Positions 10,701 through 20,457 of a stretch of DNA of 64,000 nt are shown here, piece after piece. The notes under the pieces are model-generated. The model was not told where the DNA came from. It searched no databases and saw nothing but the letters and a program-made list of their open reading frames with translations. Positions within the stretch are counted from its first letter, which is position 1; the number at the start of each line of letters is the position of its first letter. This stretch comes from an uncultured Pelagibacteraceae bacterium. Lineage in GTDB: Bacteria > Pseudomonadota > Alphaproteobacteria > Pelagibacterales > Pelagibacteraceae. The position numbers were made by a program, and so were the translations under genes. The stretch spans positions 1 to 64,000 of the forward strand of contig CACKFY010000004.1 of assembly GCA_902599495.1 (NCBI GenBank). Reading direction: 5' to 3'.

Positions 10701-10889
10701 TTAATTATTATTAGAATTATTTTTATCTTCAGTGTCTTTGTTTGATGAGTCTGAATTTTCTGAGATACCTTTTTTAAAGCTTTTAATGCCTTTTGCAACA
10801 TCTCCCATTAAATCAGAGATTTTACCTCGCCCAAATAAAAGGACGACAAGTACGACAACAATTGCTATTTGCCAAAAACCAATACTCAT
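10701..10889 (-). CDS. tatA: Sec-independent protein translocase TatA
   Basis: TatA oligomerises to form the translocation element of the Tat pathway. The 62 residues show the standard [20 protein letters not shown] membrane helix, the FGxG-type hinge (LFGRGK), an amphipathic helix ([16 protein letters not shown]) and a short polar tail rich in Asn and Asp. It lies 40 bases downstream of scpB and just upstream of tatB, as in many Alphaproteobacteria. Confidence 0.93.
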   Translation of the reverse strand: MSIGFWQIAIVVVLVVLLFGRGKISDLMGDVAKGIKSFKKGISENSDSSNKDTEDKNNSNNN

Positions 10890-10929
10890 ACGTATCTTAT
10901 ATACAAAAATTTAAATGAAATAAATAACT

Positions 10930-11613
10930 TTATTCTGTCAATTTTTCGTTATCATCCATAACATCTTCAATATCTGAATAAATGTCTTCTTTTGCGTTTG
11001 ATGATTGTTCTGAAAAAAACTTGCTAGTGCCAAATATTGATGAATTAACTGAGGATGTATCAATTAAGCCTGCCGTGCCAAGTTCATCAATAGTGGGTAA
11101 ATCTGATAATTTTTGTATATTGAAATGATTCAAAAAATTTTCAGTTGTCACATATTGTATTGGTTTGCCTGGAATATTTTTTCTTCCAGCTGGTCTTACC
11201 CAATCTAATTCCATTAAAATTTCTATAGTATTCGATCCAAAAGCAACTCCGCGAATTTGTTCTATTTCAGATCTTGTTACTGGTTGATGATAAACAATGA
11301 TAGATAAAGTTTCGATTGTAGCTTTAGACAATTTTTTTTGAGTTGACTTTTGTAATGCCATAGTATTTGAAAGATCAGAAGCTGTTCTAAAAGACCACTT
11401 GTTTCTAATGCATATTAAGTTAATTCCCCTCGTCTTATAGTCACTTTGAATTTTTTCTAAAATTTTTTTTACATTTGTTGAGGTTTGTAGTCTTTTTTCA
11501 ATAGTTTCTATGTCTAAAGGTTCTGAGGCAGCAAATAATATTGCTTCGACTTTTCTTTCTAATTTGGAAATTGAATTGGGAAATTTAATTATGTTATTTT
11601 TTTTTTTAGTCAT
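10930..11613 (-). CDS. scpB: Segregation and condensation protein B
   Basis: ScpB is the dimeric winged-helix kite subunit of the SMC-ScpAB condensin. The 227 residues contain the family segments LERKVEAILFAASEPLDIE near the N terminus and ETLSIIVYHQPVTRSEIEQIRG in the middle, followed by GRKNIPGKPIQYVTTENFL. The C-terminal ~50 residues are acidic and low in conservation. It overlaps scpA by eight bases, so the two are coupled. Confidence 0.94.
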   Translation of the reverse strand: MTKKKNNIIKFPNSISKLERKVEAILFAASEPLDIETIEKRLQTSTNVKKILEKIQSDYKTRGINLICIRNKWSFRTASDLSNTMALQKSTQKKLSKATIETLSIIVYHQPVTRSEIEQIRGVAFGSNTIEILMELDWVRPAGRKNIPGKPIQYVTTENFLNHFNIQKLSDLPTIDELGTAGLIDTSSVNSSIFGTSKFFSEQSSNAKEDIYSDIEDVMDDNEKLTE

Positions 11614-12337
11614 TGGCTTTTTTAATCAAAATATCATCAAAAGTTTTTTTTTGCATTATATTGATTACACCTTCCTTCGTGAGTTCTAAGCAAGCTGCAA
11701 ATATACCTGATAAACCCGTCCTTTTTTTTTGAATATCTTGCTTATAATTTTCGGGAATTAGTTCTACAATATTTTTCCAGTCATTCAAATTATCTAATTG
11801 ATTTTTAATATTATTTATCCCTTGTTCTGTTGTTAAAACAGGTAATTTTGGAATATTCACTCTTTGGAAAGACTTTTGAGCATTTAGATTTGCATAAGTT
11901 TTGAGTAATTCATATAAATTTACATCATATATAGGTGTATAAATAGATTTTATACCTCCACGCATACCTCTAAAAAAAATATCTTTCCCAATTCTTTTTT
12001 TTTTAAGTAATTGATCCGACAAAAGTCTTATTAATTCAAGTTTCTTTAATTGCAATTTTAATCGCTCTGCGACCTCAAGGGCCTTAAAATCGTCATCTTC
12101 ATCTTCAGGTAATAGTAGCTTTGATTTTAAATAAGCTAACCAAGTTGCCATGAGTAAAAATTCAGATGCAGATTCTAAATTAAGATTTTTATTGTTTTTA
12201 ATAAATTCTAAAAACTGATCAGATAATTTAGTTATTGAAATGTTTGTTAGATCAACTTTTTGATTTTTGGCTAAGTCTAATAAAACATCCAAGGGTCCAC
12301 TAAAATTTGGAATATCAATTGAAAAAGAATTATTCAT
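11606..12337 (-). CDS. scpA: Segregation and condensation protein A
   Basis: ScpA is the kleisin that bridges SMC heads in bacterial condensin. The family hallmarks are the N-terminal FSGPLDVLLDLAKNQKVDL and the helical stretch LLMATWLAYLKSKLLLPED. I place the start at ATG 12337 (MNNSFSIDIPNF) because GGAG lies six bases upstream; an ATG four codons earlier at 12349 has no such signal. The resulting 243 residues fit the family. It sits between nagZ and scpB in the conserved alphaproteobacterial order. Confidence 0.94.
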   Translation of the reverse strand: MNNSFSIDIPNFSGPLDVLLDLAKNQKVDLTNISITKLSDQFLEFIKNNKNLNLESASEFLLMATWLAYLKSKLLLPEDEDDDFKALEVAERLKLQLKKLELIRLLSDQLLKKKRIGKDIFFRGMRGGIKSIYTPIYDVNLYELLKTYANLNAQKSFQRVNIPKLPVLTTEQGINNIKNQLDNLNDWKNIVELIPENYKQDIQKKRTGLSGIFAACLELTKEGVINIMQKKTFDDILIKKAND

Positions 12338-12357
12338 AGGCGACTCCATTTCAAATA

Positions 12358-13305
12358 TTATCTTAAAAATTTATAAAATTCCGATGTTTTTTTTCGTGTA
12401 AATTCGTCTATAGGTGGAATGTTTTCTAACAATTTTAAGGATTCTTTTGAACTACCGCTACAATATAAGGCTAAATTGCAACCAGCTTTTAAAGCTTTCA
12501 AGGCATTTTCAACTATTCCATACTTTAATGATTTCATACTTATATCATCCGATATTATAATTCCTCTATAATTAATTTTTTTTCTAATTAAATCTTTGAT
12601 AATTTTTTTTGAATGAGTGGCGCAATTTTTACTATCTATATTTTTAAATAAAATATGTGCGGTCATTGCAAAAGTCGATTTACTATTTTGGAAACATTTA
12701 AAATCATTTTTTAATAAAAAATTAATATTCTTATTAATAATTGGTAACTTTTTATGAGAGTCTAATTTTGCTAAACCATGACCAGGAATATGTTTAATGA
12801 CTGTTGAAATTTTATTTTTTTCATAGGTATCAATGCATATTTTAGATAATTGTTGAATAGTTTTTATTTTTGAAGAATAGGTTCTATTTTTTAAAAAACT
12901 GTTCGTAAAAACATATGATTTATCTAAAACAGGCACTGTATTTATATTTATTCCCAGTGAATTTAAAACAGAGCAAATTTTACTTATATAAAGCTTATAA
13001 ATATTTAAACCAATTTTTGAATTACTCTCATAAATTTGCCCAAAATATCTTTGAGAAAATAATTTATTATTGATTATGTTGCTAAGTCTAGAAACCTCTC
13101 CGCCCTCTTCGTCTATAATTATTGGATATTTTTTATCTTTAGTTATTTTTTTTATTGAAAAAATAAGCTTTTTTAATTGGTTAAAATCTTTAATATTTCT
13201 TTTAAAAAGAATTACTCCCCAGGGAGTGAATTTTCTAAATATATTTAATTCTATTTTTGTTAATTTGTATCCAGCTATGCTTATTATGATTGCCTTTTTT
13301 ATCAT
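12358..13305 (-). CDS. nagZ: Beta-N-acetylhexosaminidase, glycoside hydrolase family 3
   Basis: NagZ removes N-acetylglucosamine from anhydromuropeptides in cytoplasmic peptidoglycan recycling. The 315 residues show the GH3 features PWGVILFKRNI, IIDEEGGEVSRL, and the active-site loop KHIPGHGLAKLDSH in which the His-Gly-His segment acts with a downstream Asp (IISDDISMKSL). It is slightly shorter than typical NagZ. The start overlaps the stop of the preceding small membrane protein gene (TAATG). The assignment rests on GH3 motifs and the argS-nagZ-scpAB context. Confidence 0.9.
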   Translation of the reverse strand: MIKKAIIISIAGYKLTKIELNIFRKFTPWGVILFKRNIKDFNQLKKLIFSIKKITKDKKYPIIIDEEGGEVSRLSNIINNKLFSQRYFGQIYESNSKIGLNIYKLYISKICSVLNSLGININTVPVLDKSYVFTNSFLKNRTYSSKIKTIQQLSKICIDTYEKNKISTVIKHIPGHGLAKLDSHKKLPIINKNINFLLKNDFKCFQNSKSTFAMTAHILFKNIDSKNCATHSKKIIKDLIRKKINYRGIIISDDISMKSLKYGIVENALKALKAGCNLALYCSGSSKESLKLLENIPPIDEFTRKKTSEFYKFLR

Positions 13306-13565
13306 TATTTAAAAAGTTCCCAAAAACTTCTCTTTAATCTTTCATTATCATTATTTTCAAAACCAGAATTAAACTCAATAACATCTTTAGTATTATTTTT
13401 AAGAATAGGTAGATCTGACGTATTTTTAATCATTTTAGTTTGTATGTTCTCTCTTTGATTTATTACTCTATTCAAATTTTTCTCAGAGAAATAGTAATTG
13501 AATACTAATATAAAAAATAAGAGAAAAATTATAAAAGCTAGTAATTTAACAATATTTGAGAACAT
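13305..13565 (-). CDS. Small single-span membrane protein, possible SPOR-protein remnant
   Basis: Not recognised by sequence. The 86-residue product starts with a charged residue and one strong membrane helix (VKLLAFIIFLLFFILVFNYYF), followed by a polar, Asn/Lys-rich region predicted to face the periplasm, ending FWELFK. In many Alphaproteobacteria a longer SPOR-domain cell-division protein occupies this position between argS and nagZ; here the length leaves no room for a SPOR fold. I use the ATG at 13565, which overlaps the argS stop (TGATG), rather than the GTG one codon earlier. Function unknown; inference from position only. Confidence 0.7.
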   Translation of the reverse strand: MFSNIVKLLAFIIFLLFFILVFNYYFSEKNLNRVINQRENIQTKMIKNTSDLPILKNNTKDVIEFNSGFENNDNERLKRSFWELFK

Positions 13566-15283
13566 CACATTTTATTTGGTAAAGAAACATTAAGTATTTT
13601 CATGCCATTTTGCAGAACTATTAATACGAGTTGCATCATTAATAGTTTTGATTTGTCTATGTTGCCTTTTTTAATAAATTTAAATTTATCATCTTCGTTT
13701 CCTTTGCTCCAATATGAATGAAATAAGGTGGCTAATTCATAAAGATAAAATGGAATTCGATGAGGTTCATATTTGTTAGAAGCAATCTTAATTATTTTTG
13801 GCCACTCAAATACTTTTTTTAGTATTTCTTTTTCATATTTATTAAAATTTATATCGCCAATTTTAGCTTGTTTGTTTTTTTTAGATTTAAAATCTATTGT
13901 GCGAAATATTGATTGGATTCTTGCATGACAATATTGAACATAAAAAACTGGATTATCTTTGCTTTTTTCTAAAACTTTATCAAAATCAAATTCTAATTCA
14001 ACATCATTACTTCTATTGAGCATCATGAATCTGATCGAGTCTTTGTTAACTTCATTTAATAGATCATTAACGGAAATAAAGTCTCCAGATCTTTTTGACA
14101 TCTTAAAAGGTGATCCGTCTTTATATAATTTTACTAATTGACAAACTTTACAATGTAAAATTTGTTTATTTTTGGATAATGCTTTGACGGCTCCCTCTAT
14201 TCTTTTTATATATCCAGTGTGATCAGCACCGAGTATATTTATTAATCTATCATAGTTTCTTGAAACTTTATTAAAATGATAAGCTAAATCATTTGCAAAA
14301 TATGTCCAAGAACCATCATTTTTTTGTAATGCTCTATTAGTGTCATCTCCAAATAAAGTTGACTTAAATATTAATCTTTTAGTTTTTTTCCAATCTTCAT
14401 TTTTAATTCCTTTAGGAGGCTCTAAAAATCCTTCCTCAACATAATTAGATCTTTTTAACTGATTTATAGCTTTAATTACCGTTTTTGAATTTACGATTGA
14501 TTTTTCTGATATAAAACTATCGTGTGATATTCCTAGTTTTTTTAAATCTGACTTAATCATTTCCATTGAATATTTTAAAGATTCTTTTGTCAAAAAATTA
14601 TAATTGTCTTTAAGAGAATTAAACTTTAATTTACTTTTTGAAAGAATTTTTTTTGCTATTTCGATAATATAATCGCCAGGATATAGTTCTTTTTCGTTAA
14701 CAAAGCTCTCATTATATTTTATTTCTCTAATTCTTAAAAAAACTGATTTAACAAAATTATTTATCTGATTTCCGTAATCATTAATGTAGTACTCTTTTAT
14801 AACTTTATTTCCATTAAACTTAAGAAGATTTGATAATACATCTCCGTATATTGCTCCTCTACTATGGCCTACATGCATAGGCCCTGTTGGGTTTGCTGAA
14901 ACAAATTCTATATTATACGAGTATTTGGTTTTATATGAACCAAAAGATTTATCTTCTTTAAAAATTTTATTAATTATAGAAATTAAAGCTTTATCTGAAA
15001 GATTTATATTAATAAATCCAGGTCCAGCAATTTCAACTTTTTTAAAATCAGTAATATTTTTTTTTAATAAATCCATTATATTTAATGAAAGTTTATTAGG
15101 ATCTTTTTTATTTAATTTTGCTAAAATCATAGAAATGTTTGAGGACAAATCTGAGTCGATATTTGATGGTGGTAACTCTAAACTGACACCTTTAAAATTA
15201 TTAGTCTCTTTTAGATCTAATTTTTTTTGATTTTTTTTAATTAAAGTCAAAATTTTTTTAAGATAAATTTCAAATATATTCAT
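13565..15283 (-). CDS. argS: Arginyl-tRNA synthetase
   Basis: ArgS charges tRNA-Arg. The 572-residue class I enzyme has the HIGH-type motif in ANPTGPMHVGHSRGAIYGD (near residue 130), a KMSK-type loop (FKMSKRSGDFISV), an N-terminal Add-1-like domain and a C-terminal anticodon-binding domain ending in LNVSLPNKM. The start overlaps the dgt stop as ATGA, and the end overlaps the start of the small membrane protein gene. Confidence 0.97.
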   Translation of the reverse strand: MNIFEIYLKKILTLIKKNQKKLDLKETNNFKGVSLELPPSNIDSDLSSNISMILAKLNKKDPNKLSLNIMDLLKKNITDFKKVEIAGPGFININLSDKALISIINKIFKEDKSFGSYKTKYSYNIEFVSANPTGPMHVGHSRGAIYGDVLSNLLKFNGNKVIKEYYINDYGNQINNFVKSVFLRIREIKYNESFVNEKELYPGDYIIEIAKKILSKSKLKFNSLKDNYNFLTKESLKYSMEMIKSDLKKLGISHDSFISEKSIVNSKTVIKAINQLKRSNYVEEGFLEPPKGIKNEDWKKTKRLIFKSTLFGDDTNRALQKNDGSWTYFANDLAYHFNKVSRNYDRLINILGADHTGYIKRIEGAVKALSKNKQILHCKVCQLVKLYKDGSPFKMSKRSGDFISVNDLLNEVNKDSIRFMMLNRSNDVELEFDFDKVLEKSKDNPVFYVQYCHARIQSIFRTIDFKSKKNKQAKIGDINFNKYEKEILKKVFEWPKIIKIASNKYEPHRIPFYLYELATLFHSYWSKGNEDDKFKFIKKGNIDKSKLLMMQLVLIVLQNGMKILNVSLPNKM

Positions 15284-16410
15284 TTTATTTTGTTATATAA
15301 ATTTATTGCATATCTATCTGTCATTCCAGCAATATAATCACAGATCAATCTATCGGTATTCCTTCGGTTGCTAGGATGAATTTGAACAAATTTTTTTGGA
15401 TTTTTTTTGATATTAAAAAATAAACCTTTAATTATCTTTTTACCTAAATTTGTTCTGTGGATAACGTTATTATGATAATACATATTCTCTTTTAAAAAAA
15501 ATTTTACATTTTCAACAAATAATCTCATTTTATTTGAAAAGCAAACTAATGGATATTTAGATTTATAAACATCTCTTATAGTTTTAATATTGTTTTTTTT
15601 TAAATTTTTCTTAGTGTTTGAAATAACATCCTGTACCATTTCATTAATAATGTCTCTTATTATTTGTCTAAGAGCTAAATCTAATGAATATTTTATTATT
15701 TTTTGTTTGTGTTTTTTAATAAGATTTTTAAGCACTGGTAATTCACTTATATCTTTTAATGTAAACAATTTAGCATTTAAACCATCTTCAAGATCATGAC
15801 TGTTATAAGCTATATCATCTGAAATTGAAGCTATTTGAGCCTCAAGAGAGGGACTGTAATTAAAATTTATTTTATTTTTAAAATAATTTTTTCCCAATAT
15901 ATTATCTATTTTTTTAATATCTTTAATAGGACCATTATGTTTAATTAAACCATCTATTGTTTCAAAAGATAAGTTCAATCCCTTGAAATTATAATATTTA
16001 TTCTCCAGTAGTGTAACTATTCTCAAAGTTTGTATATTATGGTCAAAACCTCCACTTTCTCTCATACATTCATTGAGCGACTCTTCTCCAGCATGACCAA
16101 AGGGGGTGTGTCCCAGATCATGTGCCAAACTTAAAGTTTCTGTTAAATCTTCATTTAAATTAAAAACTTTAGAAAGTGTTCTAGCAATTTGTGATACTTC
16201 AAGTGAATGAGTGATTCTAGTCCTATAATGATCTCCAGAAGTATTAACGAAAACTTGAGTTTTATGTTTTAGTCTTCTAAATGCAGTAGAATGTAAAATT
16301 CTATCTCTGTCTCTTTGATAAGGTGATCTTAAGTTACTTTTTTTTTCTTTGTAAAATCTCCCTTTAGAACGAATAGGAGTAGATAATTTTGAAAAGGTAT
16401 TGCTTTGCAT
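15280..16410 (-). CDS. dgt: Deoxyguanosinetriphosphate triphosphohydrolase-like protein
   Basis: A dNTP triphosphohydrolase of the HD superfamily that splits dNTPs into deoxynucleoside and tripolyphosphate. In the 376 residues the metal-binding HD set is visible: the first His in THSLEVSQIA, the HD pair in AHDLGHTPFGHAGE, and a later Asp in SISDDIAYNSHDLEDG. The preceding YQRDRDRILHSTAFRRLKHK is typical of the class. It is divergent from erpA with only 38 bases between start codons, a junction common in Alphaproteobacteria. Confidence 0.92.
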   Translation of the reverse strand: MQSNTFSKLSTPIRSKGRFYKEKKSNLRSPYQRDRDRILHSTAFRRLKHKTQVFVNTSGDHYRTRITHSLEVSQIARTLSKVFNLNEDLTETLSLAHDLGHTPFGHAGEESLNECMRESGGFDHNIQTLRIVTLLENKYYNFKGLNLSFETIDGLIKHNGPIKDIKKIDNILGKNYFKNKINFNYSPSLEAQIASISDDIAYNSHDLEDGLNAKLFTLKDISELPVLKNLIKKHKQKIIKYSLDLALRQIIRDIINEMVQDVISNTKKNLKKNNIKTIRDVYKSKYPLVCFSNKMRLFVENVKFFLKENMYYHNNVIHRTNLGKKIIKGLFFNIKKNPKKFVQIHPSNRRNTDRLICDYIAGMTDRYAINLYNKIK

Positions 16411-16448
16411 AAATGTATTTTAAAATATATACTATATATTAACTTAAT

Positions 16449-16766
16449 ATGACAAAAAAAATTGAATTTACAGATAGAGCAAAGAAACAAATTGAAAAAA
16501 TAACTTCAGGAAACGACTCTAAAAAATATTTTAGAATTTCAGTTAAAGGAGGAGGTTGTTCTGGATTTAAGTATAATTTCAGCTTTGACAATTCAAGAAA
16601 TAATAATGATATTTTGTTTGAGAATACTGTAATTGATAAAACCTCTCTAGATATTATTAATGGATCAATAATTGATTTTAAAATTGAGATGATTGGTGAG
16701 TCTTTTGTTATTAATAATCCAAATGCTTCTTCTTCTTGTGGTTGTGGTTTATCTTTTTCTGCTTAA
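16449..16766 (+). CDS. erpA: Iron-sulfur cluster insertion protein, HesB/IscA/ErpA family
   Basis: A-type carrier that receives Fe-S clusters and passes them to target enzymes. The 105 residues contain the three expected cysteines: one in GGGCSGFKYNF and two in the C-terminal SSCGCGLSFSA. The position beside dgt and xthA matches erpA in other Alphaproteobacteria, but paralogues of this family are hard to tell apart by eye. A TATATT hexamer lies eight bases before the ATG and there is no Shine-Dalgarno, so the message could be leaderless. Its stop overlaps the xthA start. Confidence 0.85.
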   Translation: MTKKIEFTDRAKKQIEKITSGNDSKKYFRISVKGGGCSGFKYNFSFDNSRNNNDILFENTVIDKTSLDIINGSIIDFKIEMIGESFVINNPNASSSCGCGLSFSA

Positions 16767-17542
16767 TGAAAATAATTTCATGGAATGTTAATTCAGTCAG
16801 AGCTAGAATAACAAATATTTTAGATTATATTAAGCAATCTAATCCTGACATTTTATTTCTTCAAGAAATTAAAACTCAAGATGAAAATTTTCCCTATGAA
16901 GATTTTGAAAAAAGGGGTTATCATTCTTATGTTTATGGTCAAAAAAGTTATAATGGAGTAGCTATTTTGTCAAAGTCTGAAATAAAGAGTATCAGTAAAG
17001 ATTTTATTGTGGATGATTTAAAACAATCAAGAATTATTACGGGAGAAATATTTTTAAAAAAAAAGAAAATCGAATTAATAAATGTCTATGTTCCAAATGG
17101 AAATCCTGTTGGAACAACAAAATATGATTACAAAAAAAACTGGTTAAATAAATTTATTTCAAGCATTAAAAAAAAACTTATGAAAAATTCTAATTTATTA
17201 ATTGCAGGTGATTTTAATATAATTCCAGAAGAAATTGATGTTTATGATTTTAGAAGGTATGAAAATGATGCTCTTGGAAAATTAGAAATTAGGAAAAAAT
17301 TTCGTGAATTATTAAATTTAGGTTTTAATGATATTTATCGTCTTAAAAATAAAGATAAACAAGAGTATACCTTTTGGGATTATTTTGCGGGATCTTGGCA
17401 AAAAAATTATGGTATGAGAATTGATCATTTCCTTTTAACAAATAATTTAATTGAAAATATAAAATCAATTAGTATTAATAAAAAACCTAGATCTATGATT
17501 AAACCATCAGATCATACACCAATTGAATTACAAATTAACTAG
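16766..17542 (+). CDS. xthA: Exodeoxyribonuclease III (AP endonuclease)
   Basis: XthA nicks DNA at abasic sites and has 3'-exonuclease and phosphatase activity in base excision repair. From ATG 16766 the product has 258 residues with family motifs ISWNVNSVRAR (Asn), LFLQEIKTQDE (catalytic Glu), NVYVPNGNPVGT, LIAGDFNIIPEEIDV (Asp/Asn) and the final SDHTPIELQIN (Asp-His). The longer open frame upstream is only read-through of erpA sequence; the real start overlaps the erpA stop (TAATG). It meets manC tail to tail with an 8-base overlap. Confidence 0.95.
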   Translation: MKIISWNVNSVRARITNILDYIKQSNPDILFLQEIKTQDENFPYEDFEKRGYHSYVYGQKSYNGVAILSKSEIKSISKDFIVDDLKQSRIITGEIFLKKKKIELINVYVPNGNPVGTTKYDYKKNWLNKFISSIKKKLMKNSNLLIAGDFNIIPEEIDVYDFRRYENDALGKLEIRKKFRELLNLGFNDIYRLKNKDKQEYTFWDYFAGSWQKNYGMRIDHFLLTNNLIENIKSISINKKPRSMIKPSDHTPIELQIN

Positions 17543-18737
17543 CTCGACCATATATATCTTTGTATCGGACAATATCTGTTTCTTTTAAAATAGAACCTAG
17601 TTGAACTTCCATAATTTTGACTGTTTTCTTACTTAAGTTTTGAATCCTATGAATTGCTCCTTTTGGAATAAAAATTGTGTCGTTAGGTTTTTTTAAGAAT
17701 ACATTTTTGTTTAAAGTGATTTTAGGCTTTCCTTGGACTATAACCCAATGTTCTGATCTATAAAAATGTTTTTGCAAACTAAGTATTCCTTTTGGTTTTA
17801 CAATAAGTTCCTTAACCAAAAATTTATTACCATTAAATAAATTTATATAGCTACCCCATGGTCTTTTAAAAATGTTCTTCCTTTTAAAATATTTCGGTTT
17901 ATCTTTCTTAAACATTAATAAAATTTCTTTCCAGCTTCCTAAATCTGACCAAGGAATATCAAGTTTTATGGCGTATATATTTTTTGTTTTCTCTAGAATT
18001 GCATAATCAAAAGATTTTTTAGGATTTTTAATAAATTCTTTTTTGTTTAAATAGTAAGTGTTGTTTCTATATTTGCTTTTTAAAACAGACTGCAATGAAT
18101 TTTTATAAATATTTCTTTGATATTTTATATAATTGTTTATCAAAGAATCTTTTCTTAAAAAGAACATACCAGAGTTCCAATAACCACCTTTTCTAATGAT
18201 ATTTGTTGCTTTTTGTTTATTAGGTTTTTCAAGGAATTTAGCAACTCTAAAAAGTCTATTTTCTCTTTTCATAACAAAGTATCCAAATTGATCTGAGGGC
18301 ATATTGGGTTTAATTCCAAAAATAAAAATATTTGTATCAGTTAAAAACTTAACATTCTTTTTAATTTCTATATTTAATCTATTTTCTTTATCAATTAAGT
18401 GATCTGCAGAAAGAAACATCAAAGGTTGTTTATTTGGAATATCATCAATTAGAGCAGAGGAAAGGATAGCCGCACCTGTATCCTTTTTTGCTGGCTCTAA
18501 AATAATTTTATATTTTTTAATTTTATGTTTTCTTAAGTTTTTTTTAATATCCTTTATGTATTTTAAATTTGTGCTAATAATAGGATAATCAAACAAAGGG
18601 TTTTTAATTCTTTTCAATGTTTTACCGAACAGTGTCCATCCGCCAAAATCTATAAACTGTTTAGCTTGATGGTGTTTGATATTTGGCCATAATCTGGTTC
18701 CAGCACCTCCGCATAAAATAACTGGTCTTATTTTCAT
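17535..18737 (-). CDS. manC: Mannose-1-phosphate guanylyltransferase / mannose-6-phosphate isomerase
   Basis: A bifunctional type II enzyme making GDP-mannose. The N-terminal nucleotidyltransferase domain starts with ILCGGAGTRLWPNIKHHQAK (the GGxGTRLWP pyrophosphorylase loop), and the C-terminal cupin isomerase domain shows QKHFYRSEHWVIVQGKPKI, IFIPKGAIHRI and the ending ETDIVRYKDIYGR. At 400 residues it is shorter than most homologues (about 470), mainly in the middle. Its start overlaps the ilvD stop (TAATG). The product could feed surface polysaccharide synthesis; no such genes are in this window. Confidence 0.9.
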   Translation of the reverse strand: MKIRPVILCGGAGTRLWPNIKHHQAKQFIDFGGWTLFGKTLKRIKNPLFDYPIISTNLKYIKDIKKNLRKHKIKKYKIILEPAKKDTGAAILSSALIDDIPNKQPLMFLSADHLIDKENRLNIEIKKNVKFLTDTNIFIFGIKPNMPSDQFGYFVMKRENRLFRVAKFLEKPNKQKATNIIRKGGYWNSGMFFLRKDSLINNYIKYQRNIYKNSLQSVLKSKYRNNTYYLNKKEFIKNPKKSFDYAILEKTKNIYAIKLDIPWSDLGSWKEILLMFKKDKPKYFKRKNIFKRPWGSYINLFNGNKFLVKELIVKPKGILSLQKHFYRSEHWVIVQGKPKITLNKNVFLKKPNDTIFIPKGAIHRIQNLSKKTVKIMEVQLGSILKETDIVRYKDIYGRAS

Positions 18738-20455
18738 TAAATTTTAGAGTAGTCTTTAACTTCTTTTTTCTTACCAGGGTGAGTCGGTGCCCCTAGATAA
18801 GCAGGTCCCACTGTTTGAGCATATTTCCAAAGTGTTCCCGAACCAAAAGAAGATTTTTTTTCTTTCCATTTTTTCTTTCTTGAAATTAGCTGTGATTTCG
18901 TCAATCTAACATTTATTGTTCCTTTTTTTGCATCAATGTCAATCGTGTCTCCATTTTTTAATAAAGCTATTGGTCCGCCTAAAGCTGCTTCTGGTCCAAC
19001 GTGTCCAACACAAAAGCCTCTTGTAGCTCCAGAAAATCTTCCGTCTGTTATTAAAGCAACTTTTTCTCCTTTGCCTTGACCATAAATTGCTCCAGTTGTT
19101 GATAGCATTTCTCGCATACCTGGGCCTCCTCTTGGTCCTTCATATCTTATTATTATTACGTCTCCATCTTTATATTTTTTAGTTTGAACAGCTTTCATGG
19201 CATCTTCTTCATTGTCAAAACATCTTGCTTTACCAGTAAATTGTAATTTTTTTAATCCTGCTATTTTTACAATCGCACCATCAGGAGCTAAATTTCCCTT
19301 TAAACCAACTACTCCTCCATCTGGAGATAAAGGATTATTATATTCTCTTAATACCTTTTGATTAGGATTAAATTGAATATTTTTTAGATTTTCTTTTATA
19401 GTTTTGCCAGTAACTGTTAAACATTCTCCATGAATAAAACCACCATCAAATAAAGTTTTTAATAACATTGGAACACCACCGGCTTCCCACATATCTTTAG
19501 CAACAAATTTTCCACCTGGTTTCAAATCGGCAAGGTATGGTGTTTTTTTGAATATTTTAGCTACGTCCATTAAATCAAATTTAACACCGATTTCATTTGC
19601 TAGCGCAGGCAAATGTAAAGCAGCATTTGTCGAACCGCCAGTTGCAGCTACTATAGTAGCAGCATTTTCTAAAGATTTTTTTGTTACAATATCTCTTGGT
19701 TTAATATTTTTTTCTAACAAATTCATTACAGCTTGACCGCTTTCAAAAGCATACTTATCTCTTTCCTCATAAGGTGCAGGTGTTCCTGCTGAATAGGGTA
19801 ATGCTAGTCCAATGGCTTCAGATACACATGCCATAGTGTTAGCAGTAAACTGACCTCCACAGGCCCCTGCACTTGGACAAGCAACTAATTCAAGTTCTCT
19901 AAGTTCTTCAGAAGACATTGAACCTGAGGAATGTTTTCCTACTGCTTCAAATACATCTACAACTGTTACATCTTTGCCTTTATATTTACCGGGTAAAATA
20001 GATCCTCCATAAATAAAAACGCTAGGAACATTTAATCTAAGCATGGACATCATCAGTCCAGGTAAAGATTTATCACACCCTGCAATACCAACTAGAGCAT
20101 CGTAACAGTGCCCTCTAACTGTTAACTCTGCTGAGTCAGCAATAATTTCTCTTGAAATTAAAGACGATTTCATTCCCTCATGTCCCATTGCAATCCCATC
20201 AGTTACAGTAATTGTACAAAATTCTCTAGGTGTTCCACCAAATTGTTTCACGCCTTTCTTTACAGATTGTGCTTGTCGCATAAGCGCGGTATTACATGGG
20301 GCTGCTTCATTCCAAGTTGATACAACTCCTATAAATGGTTTAGCCACGTCTTGTTCTGTTTCCCCCATGGCATAGTAAAAAGATCTATGAGGAGCTCTGT
20401 CAGCTCCTAAAGATGTATGACGACTTGGTAATTTTTTTTTGTTAAATTTAGACAT
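18737..20455 (-). CDS. ilvD: Dihydroxy-acid dehydratase
   Basis: IlvD dehydrates dihydroxyisovalerate and dihydroxymethylvalerate to the 2-oxo acids that are the last intermediates before valine and isoleucine. The 572 residues contain the Fe-S cysteine regions [24 protein letters not shown] and [16 protein letters not shown], and the C-terminal [18 protein letters not shown]. Length is normal. It lies 2 bases after valS on the same strand, so valine synthesis and valine charging may share a transcript. Confidence 0.97.
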   Translation of the reverse strand: MSKFNKKKLPSRHTSLGADRAPHRSFYYAMGETEQDVAKPFIGVVSTWNEAAPCNTALMRQAQSVKKGVKQFGGTPREFCTITVTDGIAMGHEGMKSSLISREIIADSAELTVRGHCYDALVGIAGCDKSLPGLMMSMLRLNVPSVFIYGGSILPGKYKGKDVTVVDVFEAVGKHSSGSMSSEELRELELVACPSAGACGGQFTANTMACVSEAIGLALPYSAGTPAPYEERDKYAFESGQAVMNLLEKNIKPRDIVTKKSLENAATIVAATGGSTNAALHLPALANEIGVKFDLMDVAKIFKKTPYLADLKPGGKFVAKDMWEAGGVPMLLKTLFDGGFIHGECLTVTGKTIKENLKNIQFNPNQKVLREYNNPLSPDGGVVGLKGNLAPDGAIVKIAGLKKLQFTGKARCFDNEEDAMKAVQTKKYKDGDVIIIRYEGPRGGPGMREMLSTTGAIYGQGKGEKVALITDGRFSGATRGFCVGHVGPEAALGGPIALLKNGDTIDIDAKKGTINVRLTKSQLISRKKKWKEKKSSFGSGTLWKYAQTVGPAYLGAPTHPGKKKEVKDYSKI

Positions 20456-20457
20456 AT

